A DNA stretch of 32,696 bases from Paludibacteraceae bacterium (lineage in GTDB: Bacteria > Bacteroidota > Bacteroidia > Bacteroidales > Paludibacteraceae): the NCBI GenBank assembly GCA_024405855.1, contig JAKSNZ010000018.1:1-32696 (forward strand), in the 5' to 3' direction. Within the stretch, counting starts at the first letter, position 1. Every line of letters starts with the position of its first letter. The translations under genes and the position numbers were made by a program. This document shows, piece after piece, positions 1 to 9,343 of this stretch. The notes beneath the pieces were generated by a model. The model had not been told where the DNA came from. It made no database searches and worked only from the letters and a program-made list of their open reading frames with translations.

Positions 1-114
1 GAACGCAGGGCTGAATATAAAGAAAAAAAAGCGGAACGCAGGGCAGAGAGAGCGGAACGTAGGGCGGAGCGTAAAAACCATGGAAGTACAGAAGATACAG
101 ATAGCCAATTATGA
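1..114 (+). CDS. C-terminal end of an unidentified upstream protein (partial)
   Basis: An open frame runs from the window edge to a TGA at 112-114. It encodes about 37 residues dominated by Arg, Glu, Ala and Lys, with a repeated E-R-R-A-E-like pattern, followed by a polar end (S-T-E-D-T-D-S-Q-L). This is a charged, probably helical or disordered tail. It overlaps the queA start at 80 by 35 nt, which suggests translational coupling. In Bacteroidales truB often precedes queA, so this could be a TruB C-terminal extension, but nothing in the visible tail proves it. Confidence 0.5.
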   Translation, partial: ERRAEYKEKKAERRAERAERRAERKNHGSTEDTDSQL

Positions 115-1306
115 TTATGACCTTCCTGAAGAGAGGATAGCACGCTATCCGCTTGAAAAGAGAGATGAATCAAAACTGCTTCTTTATAAAGGAGGAGATA
201 TCTCAACAAAGGTTTTCAAGGAGTTGCCTACGCTCTTGCCTGCTGACACTTTGTTAGTGTTTAACAATACAAAGGTCATTCAGGCAAGACTTCGTTTTGA
301 AAAGCAGACGGGAGGCAAAGTTGAGGTATTTTGCCTTGACCCCATAGAGCCGTCAGACTACCAACTCTCATTTTCCGCTACAGGCAGATGCGTGTGGCGT
401 TGTATGGTAGGTCACTTGAAATTATGGAAATCAGGAACGCTTACAAAAAACTGCGTAATTAATGGTAAACTTATAACGCTTTCTGCCGTCAAACTCAGTA
501 GTGCCGGTTTGGTTCATACCATTGAGTTCAGTTGGAATGATGATAAGGTAAGTTTTGCAGAGATACTTGACTCACTTGGAGAACTGCCCATACCACCATA
601 TCTTAACAGAAATACAGAAGAGCGTGATAAGGTTACATATCAGACAGTTTATTCAAAAATCAAAGGTTCTGTAGCCGCCCCTACGGCAGGTCTGCATTTT
701 ACACAGCAGGTGCTTAAAGACCTTGATGCCAAAGGGATAGGCAGAGCGGAGCTTACACTGCACGTGGGTGCAGGCACGTTCTATCCCGTAAAGACAGATG
801 AGATAGGCGGTCACTCCATGCACACTGAGGTTATAGCGGTGCCATTAGATACAATTAAAAGAATAAGAGAGTCCATAGGACATATAATAGCGGTGGGAAC
901 CACAAGCGTAAGAACACTGGAGAGCCTCTATTTTATGGGGTGCAGGCTGTTGAAGGGGAATGAAGATATGTTTGTAAGCCAGTGGGAACCATACTCAGAA
1001 GAGTATAATGTAAGTGCAGAAGATGCGTTGGATGCCATAATTGCATATTTACGGAAAAACAATATGGATATGCTGCATGGCTCCACCCAAATTATAATAG
1101 TGCCAGGGTATAAGTTGCATATTGTCAAAGGTTTGGTTACAAATTTCCATCAACCTAAAAGCACCCTGCTTCTGCTTATCTCAGCGTTTGTAGGTGATAA
1201 GTGGAGAGCAATATATAAATTTGCGATGGATAATGGGTATCGTTTCCTATCGTATGGAGACAGCTCACTAATAGTTGACAGTGGACAACCCCTCCCGTCA
1301 TTTTGA
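80..1306 (+). CDS. queA: S-adenosylmethionine:tRNA ribosyltransferase-isomerase QueA (long form)
   Basis: QueA transfers and isomerises the ribosyl part of SAM onto 7-aminomethyl-7-deazaguanine in tRNA, giving epoxyqueuosine at wobble position 34. The 408-residue protein shows family signatures in order: an N-terminal L-P-E-E-R-I-A-x-x-P segment, F-N-N-T-K-V-I-Q-A-R-L, the GELPIPPYLNR motif, Y-Q-T-V-Y-S, GSVAAPTAGLHFT, LHVGAGTF, AVGTTSVRTLESL, NFHQPKSTLLLLISAF and Y-G-D-S-S-L near the end. About 400 residues matches the longer Bacteroidales form rather than the ~350-residue form. The ATG at 80 fits the family N-terminus. The last residues and the stop lie in repeat-like DNA (see the repeat at 1296-1309), so the tail after the conserved Y-G-D-S-S-L is probably repeat-derived. 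Confidence 0.96.
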   Translation: MEVQKIQIANYDYDLPEERIARYPLEKRDESKLLLYKGGDISTKVFKELPTLLPADTLLVFNNTKVIQARLRFEKQTGGKVEVFCLDPIEPSDYQLSFSATGRCVWRCMVGHLKLWKSGTLTKNCVINGKLITLSAVKLSSAGLVHTIEFSWNDDKVSFAEILDSLGELPIPPYLNRNTEERDKVTYQTVYSKIKGSVAAPTAGLHFTQQVLKDLDAKGIGRAELTLHVGAGTFYPVKTDEIGGHSMHTEVIAVPLDTIKRIRESIGHIIAVGTTSVRTLESLYFMGCRLLKGNEDMFVSQWEPYSEEYNVSAEDALDAIIAYLRKNNMDMLHGSTQIIIVPGYKLHIVKGLVTNFHQPKSTLLLLISAFVGDKWRAIYKFAMDNGYRFLSYGDSSLIVDSGQPLPSF

Positions 1307-1309
1307 GCG
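1296..1309 (+). repeat. Partial dispersed CGTCATTYTGAGCG repeat at the queA stop
   Basis: CGTCATTTTGAGCG covers the queA stop codon (TGA at 1304-1306). The same core recurs at 20508, 24513 and 30616. Just before it, at 1273-1285, is TTGACAGTGGACA, which resembles the heptamers found at 9344-9419. Confidence 0.55.
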
Positions 1310-1331
1310 GAAATATAAGACATTATATAGT

Positions 1332-2330
1332 ATGAAAAAAAGATTGTTTGTATTTTTTGCATTGTTGTTGGTTGCGGCAGGCTCTTTTGCCGCTACCGTT
1401 AAGGGTGCGTTCATAGGGGAGAATCCGTTGCAAATGGTAAGTGTAAGTTATCTTACAAATGACTTTATTACAACAACTCCCATAAACCCTGACGGCACAT
1501 TCACTTTGAATCTGGATATAAAACAGGCTGATTGCCTTGCATTTAATTTTACAGGGGAAAACGGACTGCGGCGTCACTTGTATTTTGCCGTATCGCCGTC
1601 AGATAATGTAACGCTTAAAATGTCTGTCACATACTATGATTTGATGATTTCAGAGGCAAAAGGTTCTGCCGATGCGGTATTCCTTAAAAAGCATCAGGAT
1701 AAGGTGAATACTAGCAGTAAGGAGGAGATGGAGGCTTTTTATTTGGAGAACAAGACACTGCTTACATCATTACTGCTTGCGTACATTAATTTTTCAAATG
1801 AATTTTATGCTCATAAGCCAATGTTTAAGACACTGTATAACTCTGTGTCCGCCAAATATCCTTATTCAGCATTGGTGACAGAGGTTGGAAGTAAGGTTAC
1901 AAACCCTATTGAAATAGGTGCGGTTGCTCCTGAAATTGAGGGTGTCACCCCTGACGGAAAGACAAAAAAACTTTCAAGCCTTAGGGGAAAGTATGTGTTG
2001 GTTGATTTTTGGGCATCGTGGTGCCGTCCTTGCAGGGGAGAAAATCCAAATGTGGTTGCCGCCTATAATAAGTATAAAGGTAAGAAGTTTGATGTGTTCA
2101 GCGTATCTCTTGACTCTGATGCAGGTGCGTGGAAAAACGCCATTGAGGCTGACGGACTTGCTTGGAAGAACCACGTCTGCACTTTCAAACGATGGAACTG
2201 TCCTATAGCAAGGGCTTGGAGGGTTAATTCCATTCCATTTTCAGTTCTGATAGCTCCAGACGGAAAGATAGTTGCTATTTCACTGAGGGGTGAGGCTTTA
2301 CAGTCAAAATTGGCTGAATTAATAAAGTAA
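1332..2330 (+). CDS. TlpA-like thioredoxin-fold protein, exported
   Basis: A 332-residue periplasmic thiol-disulfide protein. Residues 1-21 form a signal peptide (MKKRLFVFF then a hydrophobic run to A-G-S-F-A). Residues ~22-110 are a beta-rich DUF4369-like domain. The C-terminal ~130 residues are a TlpA/AhpC-type thioredoxin fold opening with G-x-x-A-P-E-I-E and carrying the W-C-R-P-C active site (Cys231, Cys234) after V-D-F-W-A-S. The ATG at 1332 is preferred to an upstream in-frame ATG at 1275, because that one overlaps queA and would bury the signal peptide behind 19 residues. It lies 25 nt after queA and 18 nt before the efflux adaptor, probably in one transcript. The redox partner cannot be read from the sequence. 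Confidence 0.88.
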   Translation: MKKRLFVFFALLLVAAGSFAATVKGAFIGENPLQMVSVSYLTNDFITTTPINPDGTFTLNLDIKQADCLAFNFTGENGLRRHLYFAVSPSDNVTLKMSVTYYDLMISEAKGSADAVFLKKHQDKVNTSSKEEMEAFYLENKTLLTSLLLAYINFSNEFYAHKPMFKTLYNSVSAKYPYSALVTEVGSKVTNPIEIGAVAPEIEGVTPDGKTKKLSSLRGKYVLVDFWASWCRPCRGENPNVVAAYNKYKGKKFDVFSVSLDSDAGAWKNAIEADGLAWKNHVCTFKRWNCPIARAWRVNSIPFSVLIAPDGKIVAISLRGEALQSKLAELIK

Positions 2331-2348
2331 AACAAATAATTTTTTAAT

Positions 2349-3503
2349 ATGAAAAGTACACTAAAATTTTTGGTGATGTTGGCAATGGTGCCAATGTTTG
2401 CATCGTGTGGCTCAAACGGAGAGGAGACAGAGGCTCCTGCCCAGCCAAGACAGGTTAAAACGGTATATTCTGATTCATGTACCATTGATTACAGGTTGCC
2501 GGCACAACTTAGGGGAAGTCAGGATGTTGAAATACGTCCGCAGGTTACAGCCACTCTTGAGGAGTTGTTAGTAGTTGAAGGTCAGTCTGTTAAGAAAGGG
2601 CAGGTTATGTTTGTGCTGAACCAGACGGAGTTTGCCTCAATTTTGGATAACGCAAAGGCAAAGGTTGAGAGTGCTGAGGCACAGGTCAAGACAATGGAAC
2701 TTGAGGTTCAAGCTCAAAAGGAGTTGTTGGAGAAGAATATTGTATCAGAGCACCAATATAAGGTTACGTATAATGAGTATCTTATGGCAAAAGCCACTCT
2801 TTCAGAGGCTAAGGCAGGAGAATTGCACGCTCAGAATGACTTTAATCATACAATAATAAAGGCTCCATACGATGGAGTTGTGGGTAACATCACCTACAGA
2901 CAGGGTGCCCTTGTGGGTCCTCAATCAAAACCTTTGACCATTGTTTCCGATAACAGTACAATTATTGCGTACATTTCAGTCAATGAGTTGAATTATATGT
3001 ATTTAGTGTCATCGGTAGGCTCAAAGCAAAACCTTATAGATAAGTTGCCTGACTGTAAACTTGTTTTTAATGATGGTTCAGAATATAACACCAAGGGCAG
3101 GATTGTTACAATATCAGGTATTGTTGATAAGGAGACTGGTGCAATCAGTATTCGTGCGGCATTTAAGAATCCTGACGGCATTCTTACGTCAGGTGGTAGT
3201 GCAACTGTTGTGATTCCTATGAAGTCAAAGGCTATTGTAGTTCCAAAAACCGCAACGTATGATATTCAGGATAAGACTTTTGCTTATAAGGTTGTACAAA
3301 ATGACACAATATACACTGTTGAGAGTGCTGAACTTGAGGTTCTAAGGTTGAATGACAAGGAGTATGCGGTTTATGGCGGTTTGGAGGACGGCGATGTAAT
3401 TGCTGTTGAGGGTGTCAGCAAAATGTACAGTGGCATGAAGATTAAGCCTGTAACTGAAACAATAGAGGCTGCGGCTGATTCCACAAGTAATGAGAAAAAT
3501 TAG
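2349..3503 (+). CDS. RND efflux periplasmic adaptor (AcrA/MexA type lipoprotein)
   Basis: Membrane fusion protein that links the inner-membrane pump to the outer-membrane channel. The 384 residues begin with a lipoprotein signal (M-F-A-S-C, lipid Cys20). The first half-lipoyl segment is at ~50-85 (I-R-P-Q-V-T-A-T, V-V-E-G-Q-S-V-K-K-G-Q). A heptad-rich helical hairpin at ~95-155 (K-A-K-V-E-S-A-E-A-Q) contains L-E-K-N-I-V-S. The returning lipoyl half is at ~168-200 (I-K-A-P-Y-D-G-V-V-G, R-Q-G-A-L-V). A beta-barrel and a membrane-proximal domain follow. The length is normal for the family. It is followed after 15 nt by the pump gene. Confidence 0.94.
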   Translation: MKSTLKFLVMLAMVPMFASCGSNGEETEAPAQPRQVKTVYSDSCTIDYRLPAQLRGSQDVEIRPQVTATLEELLVVEGQSVKKGQVMFVLNQTEFASILDNAKAKVESAEAQVKTMELEVQAQKELLEKNIVSEHQYKVTYNEYLMAKATLSEAKAGELHAQNDFNHTIIKAPYDGVVGNITYRQGALVGPQSKPLTIVSDNSTIIAYISVNELNYMYLVSSVGSKQNLIDKLPDCKLVFNDGSEYNTKGRIVTISGIVDKETGAISIRAAFKNPDGILTSGGSATVVIPMKSKAIVVPKTATYDIQDKTFAYKVVQNDTIYTVESAELEVLRLNDKEYAVYGGLEDGDVIAVEGVSKMYSGMKIKPVTETIEAAADSTSNEKN

Positions 3504-3518
3504 TGAAAGGGTTAGGAT

Positions 3519-6500
3519 ATGCAACTTAAATCATTTATAGAAAAGCCCGTACTCAGTTCTGTTATAAGTATTATAATAGTGGTTGCAGGTGTTGTTTCAT
3601 TGGCATCGTTACCTATTGAGCAATATCCTAATATAGCACCTCCAACTGTTTCAGTATCAACAAGTTATTACGGTGCTTCCGCTCAAACAATTCAGAATGC
3701 GGTGCTTGCGCCTCTTGAAGATGCCATAAACGGTGTTGATAACATGACGTATATGGTATCAACATCAGACAACTCAGGTAATGCAGAAATAACCATATAT
3801 TTTGAGCAGGGTACAAACCCTGATATGAATGCGGTAAATGTGCAGAACCGTGTGTCAAAGGCAACATCACTGCTTCCTGCTGAGGTTAAGACCTACGGTG
3901 TTACAACTGAAAAGCAGATGAACTCAATTCTACAGATTTTTGCCCTTTACTCACCTGATGACAGATATGACAGTAAGTTCTTATGTAACTACCTGAATAT
4001 AAATGTCAAACCAAAAATCATGCGTGTTCATGGTGTTGGTAAGTTCTCAATGTTTGGTGCGGAGTATTCAATGAGAATATGGCTTAAACCAGAGGTGCTT
4101 CTTGGACATAATCTTACGCCAAGTGATATTCTTAACGCTCTTGCAGAGCAGAATATAGAGTCCGCCACCGGTTCTTTTGGTGAAAATTCATCGGAGCAAT
4201 ACCAATATACTATGGTGTATAGCGGACGTCTGAAGAGTGTTGATGAGTTTAAGAGAATAATTGTCAGGGTTAGTGAAGACGGTGAGGTTCTATATCTGAA
4301 AGATGTTGCAGAAATTGAGTTAGGTAGTGAGTATTATAAGTTTGACAGTAGGGTGAATGGACATCCTGGTGCCGTATGTCTTTGCTATCAGCTTTCGGGC
4401 TCTAACGCCACTGAGGTTAATAACAACATTGACGCTCTAATTGAAAGCATAAAGCCTGAATTGCCGGAGGGGTGTAAGATAGAGGTGCTTCAGAGTAGTA
4501 ACACTTTCTTGTATGCATCAATGCATGAGGTTTTTAAGACTTTGATAGAGGCTATTCTGCTTGTTATTATTATTGTCTGGCTTTTCCTACATGACTTGCG
4601 TTCAACCATTATACCGTTTGTGGGTATTATGGTGTCATTGATAGGTACTTTTGCATTTATGCTTGTGGCAGGTTTTTCAATAAACCTTATTACATTGTTT
4701 GCTCTTGTGCTTGTAATTGGTACTGTGGTTGATGACTCCATAGTGGTGGTGGAGGCTGTGCATGAAAAACTGGATGCCGGATACACATCTTCACTTAAGG
4801 CTGCCATTGACGCTATGGGTGAAATTACAACTGCCGTAATAACATCATCACTTGTGTTTATGGCGGTGTTCATTCCTGTAAGCTTTATGGGTGGAACGTC
4901 AGGTACTTTCTTCCGTCAGTTTGGTCTTACAATGGCGGTGGCTGTAGGTATTTCTGCTATTAACGCCCTTACGCTTTCTCCTGCATTGTGTGCAATACTT
5001 ATTAAGCCTAAGGCTGGCAATAAGGATAAGAAGAGCAAACTTGGAGAGCTGAACGCACGCTTTGCAAAGGCTTTTGATGAGGCTTTTGTAAAGATGTCTG
5101 AAAAATATCAGAACGGTATCCGTCCGCTTATTAAGCATCCTTGGATATCATTTGTTCTGTTTGCAGGTATGGTGGTTCTAATGCTATGGGTTATGAAGAC
5201 CACTCCTACAGGTTTTGTGCCGCAAGAGGATACTTGTCAGCTTATGTGTGATGTAATTATGCCTCCAGGTACGTCAAATAAGTCAACCGCTGAGTATATG
5301 GCTGAAGTATACAAGGACATTGCAACCATAGAAGACATAAGGATTACAGGTCAGATTGACGGATTTGGCTTTACTGCAGGAAACCTTTCAAATGCAGGCT
5401 GCTTCATTATGAATTTGAAGGATTGGGACGAGCGTGAGTTTATGTCAGTAATGAAAGTGGCGCAGCAGATAGGTGAGTTGAACGGCAAGTATAAGGATGT
5501 TACAATTATTCCGTTCCTGATGCCTATGATTCCCGGTTACGGTACTTCGTCCGATGCTGAAATAAATCTTCAGAACAAGACAGGTGTTCCAATGAATGAG
5601 TTTTTTGCAATATCAGAGGAGTTTATTGAGGAGTTGAACAAGAGACCTGAGATAGGAACCGCCTACACTCCGTTCTCAATGTCAGACCCGCAATATTTAG
5701 TGCAGGTTGATGTTGCAAAATGCCGCAAGGCTGGTCTGTCATCAAAGGAGGTGCTTGATGCTTTGGCAGTTTACTATGGTAGTGCATACGTAAATGATAT
5801 AAATCTGTACGGAAGGGTTTATAAGGTTATGGTTCAAGCAACGCCGGATTCCCGTAGAACAGAAAACTCTTTGAGTTCAATGTTTGTAAGGACACCGTCA
5901 GGAAAGATGGCTCCGCTTAGTTCATTCATAACTCTTACACGTATGTTTGGTGTGGCATATCTTAACAGATTCAATATGCTTACCTCAATTAAGGTTATTG
6001 CATCACAGGCTGAAGGATATTCATCAGGTGATGTAATCAAGGCTGTTGATGAAACTGCAAAAGAGGTGCTTACAAAAGATTACGCATACGAGTACGGCGG
6101 TATGACAAGAGAGCAGAGCAATGGTAGCTCAATGGGAATCATATTTGGTATTTCAGCATTGTTGATATATCTGATTCTTGCCGCTTTGTATGAAAGTTAC
6201 CTGTTGCCGTTCTCAATTATGCTTACAGTTCCTGCAGGTATCGCCTTTGCGTTCTTGTTTACAAAAATATTTGGATTGGATAACAACATTTATCTACAGG
6301 TGGGTGTTGTAATGCTTATAGGTTTGCTGTCAAAAACGGGTATTCTTATTACTGAGTTTGCGGTGCAACTTAGAAAGAGCGGGCAAAGTATTGTGGATTC
6401 GGCATTGAATGCGGCAAAACTGCGTCTGCGTCCTATTATGATGACGGCAGGTACAATGGTTGTAGGTCTGCTTCCGCTTGTAACTTCAAGCGGTGCCGGT

Positions 6501-6644
6501 GCCATTGGTAATATAAGCCTTGGAACAGGTACTGTATTTGGTATGTTGTTTGGCTGTATAGGATTGTTGTTCCTGGTTCCTGCACTGTACGTGGTGTTTG
6601 AGGGGTTGCAGGAGAAGGTGAAACCGTTAGAGAAAAATGAATAG
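3519..6644 (+). CDS. RND multidrug efflux pump, HAE1/AcrB family
   Basis: Inner-membrane proton-driven drug exporter of 1041 residues, close to AcrB in length. TM1 lies at residues ~10-30, two large periplasmic loops occupy ~35-335 and ~560-865, and the remaining helices occur in two blocks. The proton-relay pair is present as Asp405-Asp406 in G-T-V-V-D-D-S-I-V-V-V-E (AcrB Asp407/Asp408), and Lys939 in L-L-S-K-T-G-I-L matches AcrB Lys940. The I-P-F-V-G-I-M-V-S-L and R-L-R-P-I-M-M-T-A motifs of the family are intact. It lies between the adaptor and channel genes. Substrates cannot be predicted from sequence alone. Confidence 0.96.
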   Translation: MQLKSFIEKPVLSSVISIIIVVAGVVSLASLPIEQYPNIAPPTVSVSTSYYGASAQTIQNAVLAPLEDAINGVDNMTYMVSTSDNSGNAEITIYFEQGTNPDMNAVNVQNRVSKATSLLPAEVKTYGVTTEKQMNSILQIFALYSPDDRYDSKFLCNYLNINVKPKIMRVHGVGKFSMFGAEYSMRIWLKPEVLLGHNLTPSDILNALAEQNIESATGSFGENSSEQYQYTMVYSGRLKSVDEFKRIIVRVSEDGEVLYLKDVAEIELGSEYYKFDSRVNGHPGAVCLCYQLSGSNATEVNNNIDALIESIKPELPEGCKIEVLQSSNTFLYASMHEVFKTLIEAILLVIIIVWLFLHDLRSTIIPFVGIMVSLIGTFAFMLVAGFSINLITLFALVLVIGTVVDDSIVVVEAVHEKLDAGYTSSLKAAIDAMGEITTAVITSSLVFMAVFIPVSFMGGTSGTFFRQFGLTMAVAVGISAINALTLSPALCAILIKPKAGNKDKKSKLGELNARFAKAFDEAFVKMSEKYQNGIRPLIKHPWISFVLFAGMVVLMLWVMKTTPTGFVPQEDTCQLMCDVIMPPGTSNKSTAEYMAEVYKDIATIEDIRITGQIDGFGFTAGNLSNAGCFIMNLKDWDEREFMSVMKVAQQIGELNGKYKDVTIIPFLMPMIPGYGTSSDAEINLQNKTGVPMNEFFAISEEFIEELNKRPEIGTAYTPFSMSDPQYLVQVDVAKCRKAGLSSKEVLDALAVYYGSAYVNDINLYGRVYKVMVQATPDSRRTENSLSSMFVRTPSGKMAPLSSFITLTRMFGVAYLNRFNMLTSIKVIASQAEGYSSGDVIKAVDETAKEVLTKDYAYEYGGMTREQSNGSSMGIIFGISALLIYLILAALYESYLLPFSIMLTVPAGIAFAFLFTKIFGLDNNIYLQVGVVMLIGLLSKTGILITEFAVQLRKSGQSIVDSALNAAKLRLRPIMMTAGTMVVGLLPLVTSSGAGAIGNISLGTGTVFGMLFGCIGLLFLVPALYVVFEGLQEKVKPLEKNE

Positions 6645-6662
6645 TGAAGAAAGAATAGTGAA
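6639..6662 (+). repeat. Two copies of GAATAGTGAA between pump and channel genes
   Basis: GAATAGTGAA occurs at 6639-6648 and 6653-6662. The first copy overlaps the stop of the pump gene (TAG, 6642-6644) and the second ends 6 nt before the next ATG. It is one of several short tandem repeats in the intergenic DNA of this window. Confidence 0.5.
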
Positions 6663-6667
6663 TAGTT

Positions 6668-7975
6668 ATGAAAAAATATATAATATTAGCATTTAGTGCT
6701 GTTGTGCTGTCAGTGGGTTTGAGTTCCTGCGGCATTTACGGTAAGTTCAAGTCAAAGACCGATGAGTCTGTTGACACATTGAAGATACCTTCTTATACAG
6801 ATATCTTTACTGATAAGTACTTGTTGGCTCTCATTGATACGGCAATGGCAAGCAACTTGGATTTGAAAATAGCCCATGAGAATGTGGAGCAGGCAAAGGC
6901 GGTGCTTTTAGGTGCCAAACTTGCATATCTGCCAAGTATATATGCCGCACCTTCTGCTACTTACGGTACATCAGTAGGAGGTATGCAGCCGTCTCTTTCT
7001 TACGGATTTGGGCAGGCATCGTGGGAGTTGGATATTTTTGGCAGGACCACAAATAAAAAGCGTATTGCCAATGCCTCAAAAAAGGAGATGGAGGATTATG
7101 AGCAGGCTGCAAGGGTTGAGCTAATATCTTCAGTGGCAACCACTTACTACACTTTGTTAATGATTGACGCTCAAATTGAGACAACCGATGAGGCGGTTGT
7201 AAACAGGGCTGAGGCTGTTGAGACTATGAAGAGCATGAAAATTGCAGGTATGACCGATGAGGCTGCCGTAGCACAATTTGAGGCAAGTTACTATTCAGCG
7301 GTGGCACAGTCAAAGGAGTTGAGGCTGTCACGCATTAAGGCTGAAAATGCCATGCGTTTGCTTTTGTGCAAAGATGAACTTACAATTGACAGAGACGGGC
7401 TTTATTCATCGGTAATTAACGGCAACAATATTGACGCCGTTAATCTTCAGGTACTTAGGGTGCGTCCTGATGTAAAGGCTGTTGAACATCAACTTGAGCG
7501 TGCCTTCTACTCAATGAATCTTGCTCGTGCAAACTGTTGCCCAAGCATCTCCATTTCAGGAAATATAGGGTGGAACGGAGGTCTGATTTTCAGTGCTGTG
7601 GGTTCTCTGTTGCAACCAATATTTAATTCAGGTAGAAATATAGCGGAGGTGCAAAGTTCAAAGCATGCGTTGCGTGCTGCTGAGTATGCCTACAGTAATG
7701 TGCTGTTCAAGGCTGGCAAGGAGGTTAATGACGCTCTTGCCGCCAAGAAATCATATCGTAGCCAACAGCCCGATTATGAGAATCAGGTTAATGCTCTTGA
7801 CAGAGCCTACGATGCTACATTCACTAAAATGGGTCTTGGTAAGGGAACTTACCTTGAGGTGTTGACTGCTCAAAAGGATTTGCTTGTTGCTCAGATGTCA
7901 GCAATAAACAATGCTGCGGCTATTCTTATGGCGGATGTTGATTTGTATCAGGCGTTAGGAGGCGGTAAACAATAG
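6668..7975 (+). CDS. Outer-membrane efflux channel, TolC/NodT (OprM-like) lipoprotein
   Basis: Outer-membrane duct of the efflux system, 435 residues. The lipoprotein signal ends in G-L-S-S-C (lipid Cys21), as in the OprM/NodT branch. Two repeated OEP halves follow: the first includes N-L-D-L-K-I-A-H-E-N-V-E-Q-A and W-E-L-D-I-F-G-R, and the second includes R-V-R-P-D-V-K-A-V-E-H-Q-L and Q-P-I-F-N-S-G-R. It starts 23 nt after the pump stop. Its TAG (7973-7975) directly abuts the stop codon of the opposing radA with no intergenic base, so no dedicated terminator separates the two convergent units. Confidence 0.94.
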   Translation: MKKYIILAFSAVVLSVGLSSCGIYGKFKSKTDESVDTLKIPSYTDIFTDKYLLALIDTAMASNLDLKIAHENVEQAKAVLLGAKLAYLPSIYAAPSATYGTSVGGMQPSLSYGFGQASWELDIFGRTTNKKRIANASKKEMEDYEQAARVELISSVATTYYTLLMIDAQIETTDEAVVNRAEAVETMKSMKIAGMTDEAAVAQFEASYYSAVAQSKELRLSRIKAENAMRLLLCKDELTIDRDGLYSSVINGNNIDAVNLQVLRVRPDVKAVEHQLERAFYSMNLARANCCPSISISGNIGWNGGLIFSAVGSLLQPIFNSGRNIAEVQSSKHALRAAEYAYSNVLFKAGKEVNDALAAKKSYRSQQPDYENQVNALDRAYDATFTKMGLGKGTYLEVLTAQKDLLVAQMSAINNAAAILMADVDLYQALGGGKQ

Positions 7976-9340
7976 TCAAGAGAACAGTAATTTGAACGCT
8001 TGTTCCACCTTTGAGGCTTTCAGTATCTCTATTTTAGGATTTTTTAATTCCAGCCCTTTGAAGTTAGCGGCTGGAATTATTATTTTCTTGAATCCCAATT
8101 TCTCCGCTTCTGCAATGCGTGCCGATATGCGGTTTACGGGGCGTATTTCTCCTGAAAGTCCCACCTCACCTGTAAGGCATGTATCGCGGCTTATTGTAAT
8201 GTCAAGGCTTGATGAGAGTATTGACGCTATTACAGCCAAATCTATGGCAGGGTCATTGACCTTAATGCCACCTGCAATGTTAAGGAACACATCTTTTTTG
8301 TCAACCTTGAATCCGGCACGTTTTTCAAGTACCGCAAGAAGCATATTCATACGCCTGAGGTCAAAGCCTGTGGCTGAGCGTTGCGGTGTTCCGTATGCGG
8401 CAGTGCCTGTAAGGGCTTGAACCTCAATAAGAAATGGTCTTATACCCTCAATGGCTGAGGCTATTGCAACTCCGCTCATATCGGTGTGTTCACTGCTGAT
8501 AAGAAGTTCAGAAGGGTTTTGTACCTCTCTTAATCCGTTCTGGCACATTTCAAAGATTCCAAGTTCACTTGTGCTTCCAAAACGGTTCTTTACGCTACGC
8601 AGTATTCGGTATAGGTAGTGTTGGTCTCCCTCAAACTGAAGCACGGTGTCAACTATATGCTCTAATGTTTTAGGTCCTGCAATGGTTCCGTCTTTGGTAA
8701 TATGACCAACTATAAATACAGGAATGTTTGTCTCCTTGGCAAATTTAAGCAATAGGGCGGAACATTCCCTGACCTGTGTCAGACTGCCCGGAATGGAGTC
8801 TGCACTCTCAGTAAATATGGTTTGTATTGAGTCAATTACAACTATGTCAGGCTGTAAATCCTTTATGTGTGAAAAAATGACTTCAAGATTTGTTTCACTT
8901 ACAATGTAGCACTCTCCGCTCTCTTTTGTAATGCGGTCAGCCCTCATCTTAAGTTGTGATGCACTCTCCTCACCCGATACATACAAAACCTTTTGGTTTT
9001 TCAGTGAAAGTGCAGTTTGCAGCATAAGTGTTGATTTTCCTATGCCCGGTTCTCCGCCAATAAGTACAAGTGAGCCTTTTACAAGTCCGCCTCCAAGCAC
9101 TCGGTTCAGTTCCCCGATGCCCATATCTATTCTCTCCTCAGCCTTAGCCTCAATGTCTGAGACTAAAGTGGGTTGTTTACTGTTTTCATTAAAACCTGTT
9201 TTTCTTGCAGCCTTTGAAGTTGATTCGGCTACATTCATCTCTTTGCAGGTGTTCCACTCTCCACAAACCTTACATCTGCCAAACCATTGTGATTGTTCAG
9301 CACCACAAGATGAGCAGATATAGACTGTGTGGGATTTCAT
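7976..9340 (-). CDS. radA: DNA repair protein RadA (Sms)
   Basis: RadA is a RecA-related ATPase that promotes branch migration of recombination intermediates. The 454-residue protein has the N-terminal C4 zinc finger (Cys9, Cys12, Cys23, Cys26), a Walker A GEPGIGKST at 96-104, a Walker B in the segment D-I-V-V-I-D-S-I-Q, and the RadA-specific KNRFG at 251-255. A C-terminal Lon-protease-like domain follows (A-T-G-F-D-L-R-R-M, G-I-K-V-N-D-P-A-x-D-L-A, G-E-V-G-L-S-G-E-I-R). The ATG at 9340 begins MKSHTVYICSSCG, directly at the zinc finger. A longer start at 9403 would add 21 residues encoded by the heptamer repeat and is rejected. Confidence 0.97.
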   Translation of the reverse strand: MKSHTVYICSSCGAEQSQWFGRCKVCGEWNTCKEMNVAESTSKAARKTGFNENSKQPTLVSDIEAKAEERIDMGIGELNRVLGGGLVKGSLVLIGGEPGIGKSTLMLQTALSLKNQKVLYVSGEESASQLKMRADRITKESGECYIVSETNLEVIFSHIKDLQPDIVVIDSIQTIFTESADSIPGSLTQVRECSALLLKFAKETNIPVFIVGHITKDGTIAGPKTLEHIVDTVLQFEGDQHYLYRILRSVKNRFGSTSELGIFEMCQNGLREVQNPSELLISSEHTDMSGVAIASAIEGIRPFLIEVQALTGTAAYGTPQRSATGFDLRRMNMLLAVLEKRAGFKVDKKDVFLNIAGGIKVNDPAIDLAVIASILSSSLDITISRDTCLTGEVGLSGEIRPVNRISARIAEAEKLGFKKIIIPAANFKGLELKNPKIEILKASKVEQAFKLLFS

Positions 9341-9343
9341 TTT

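Noticed and set aside
7992..8420. 142-codon plus-strand frame opposite radA
   Set aside because: It is a shadow of the radA coding strand with no family similarity.
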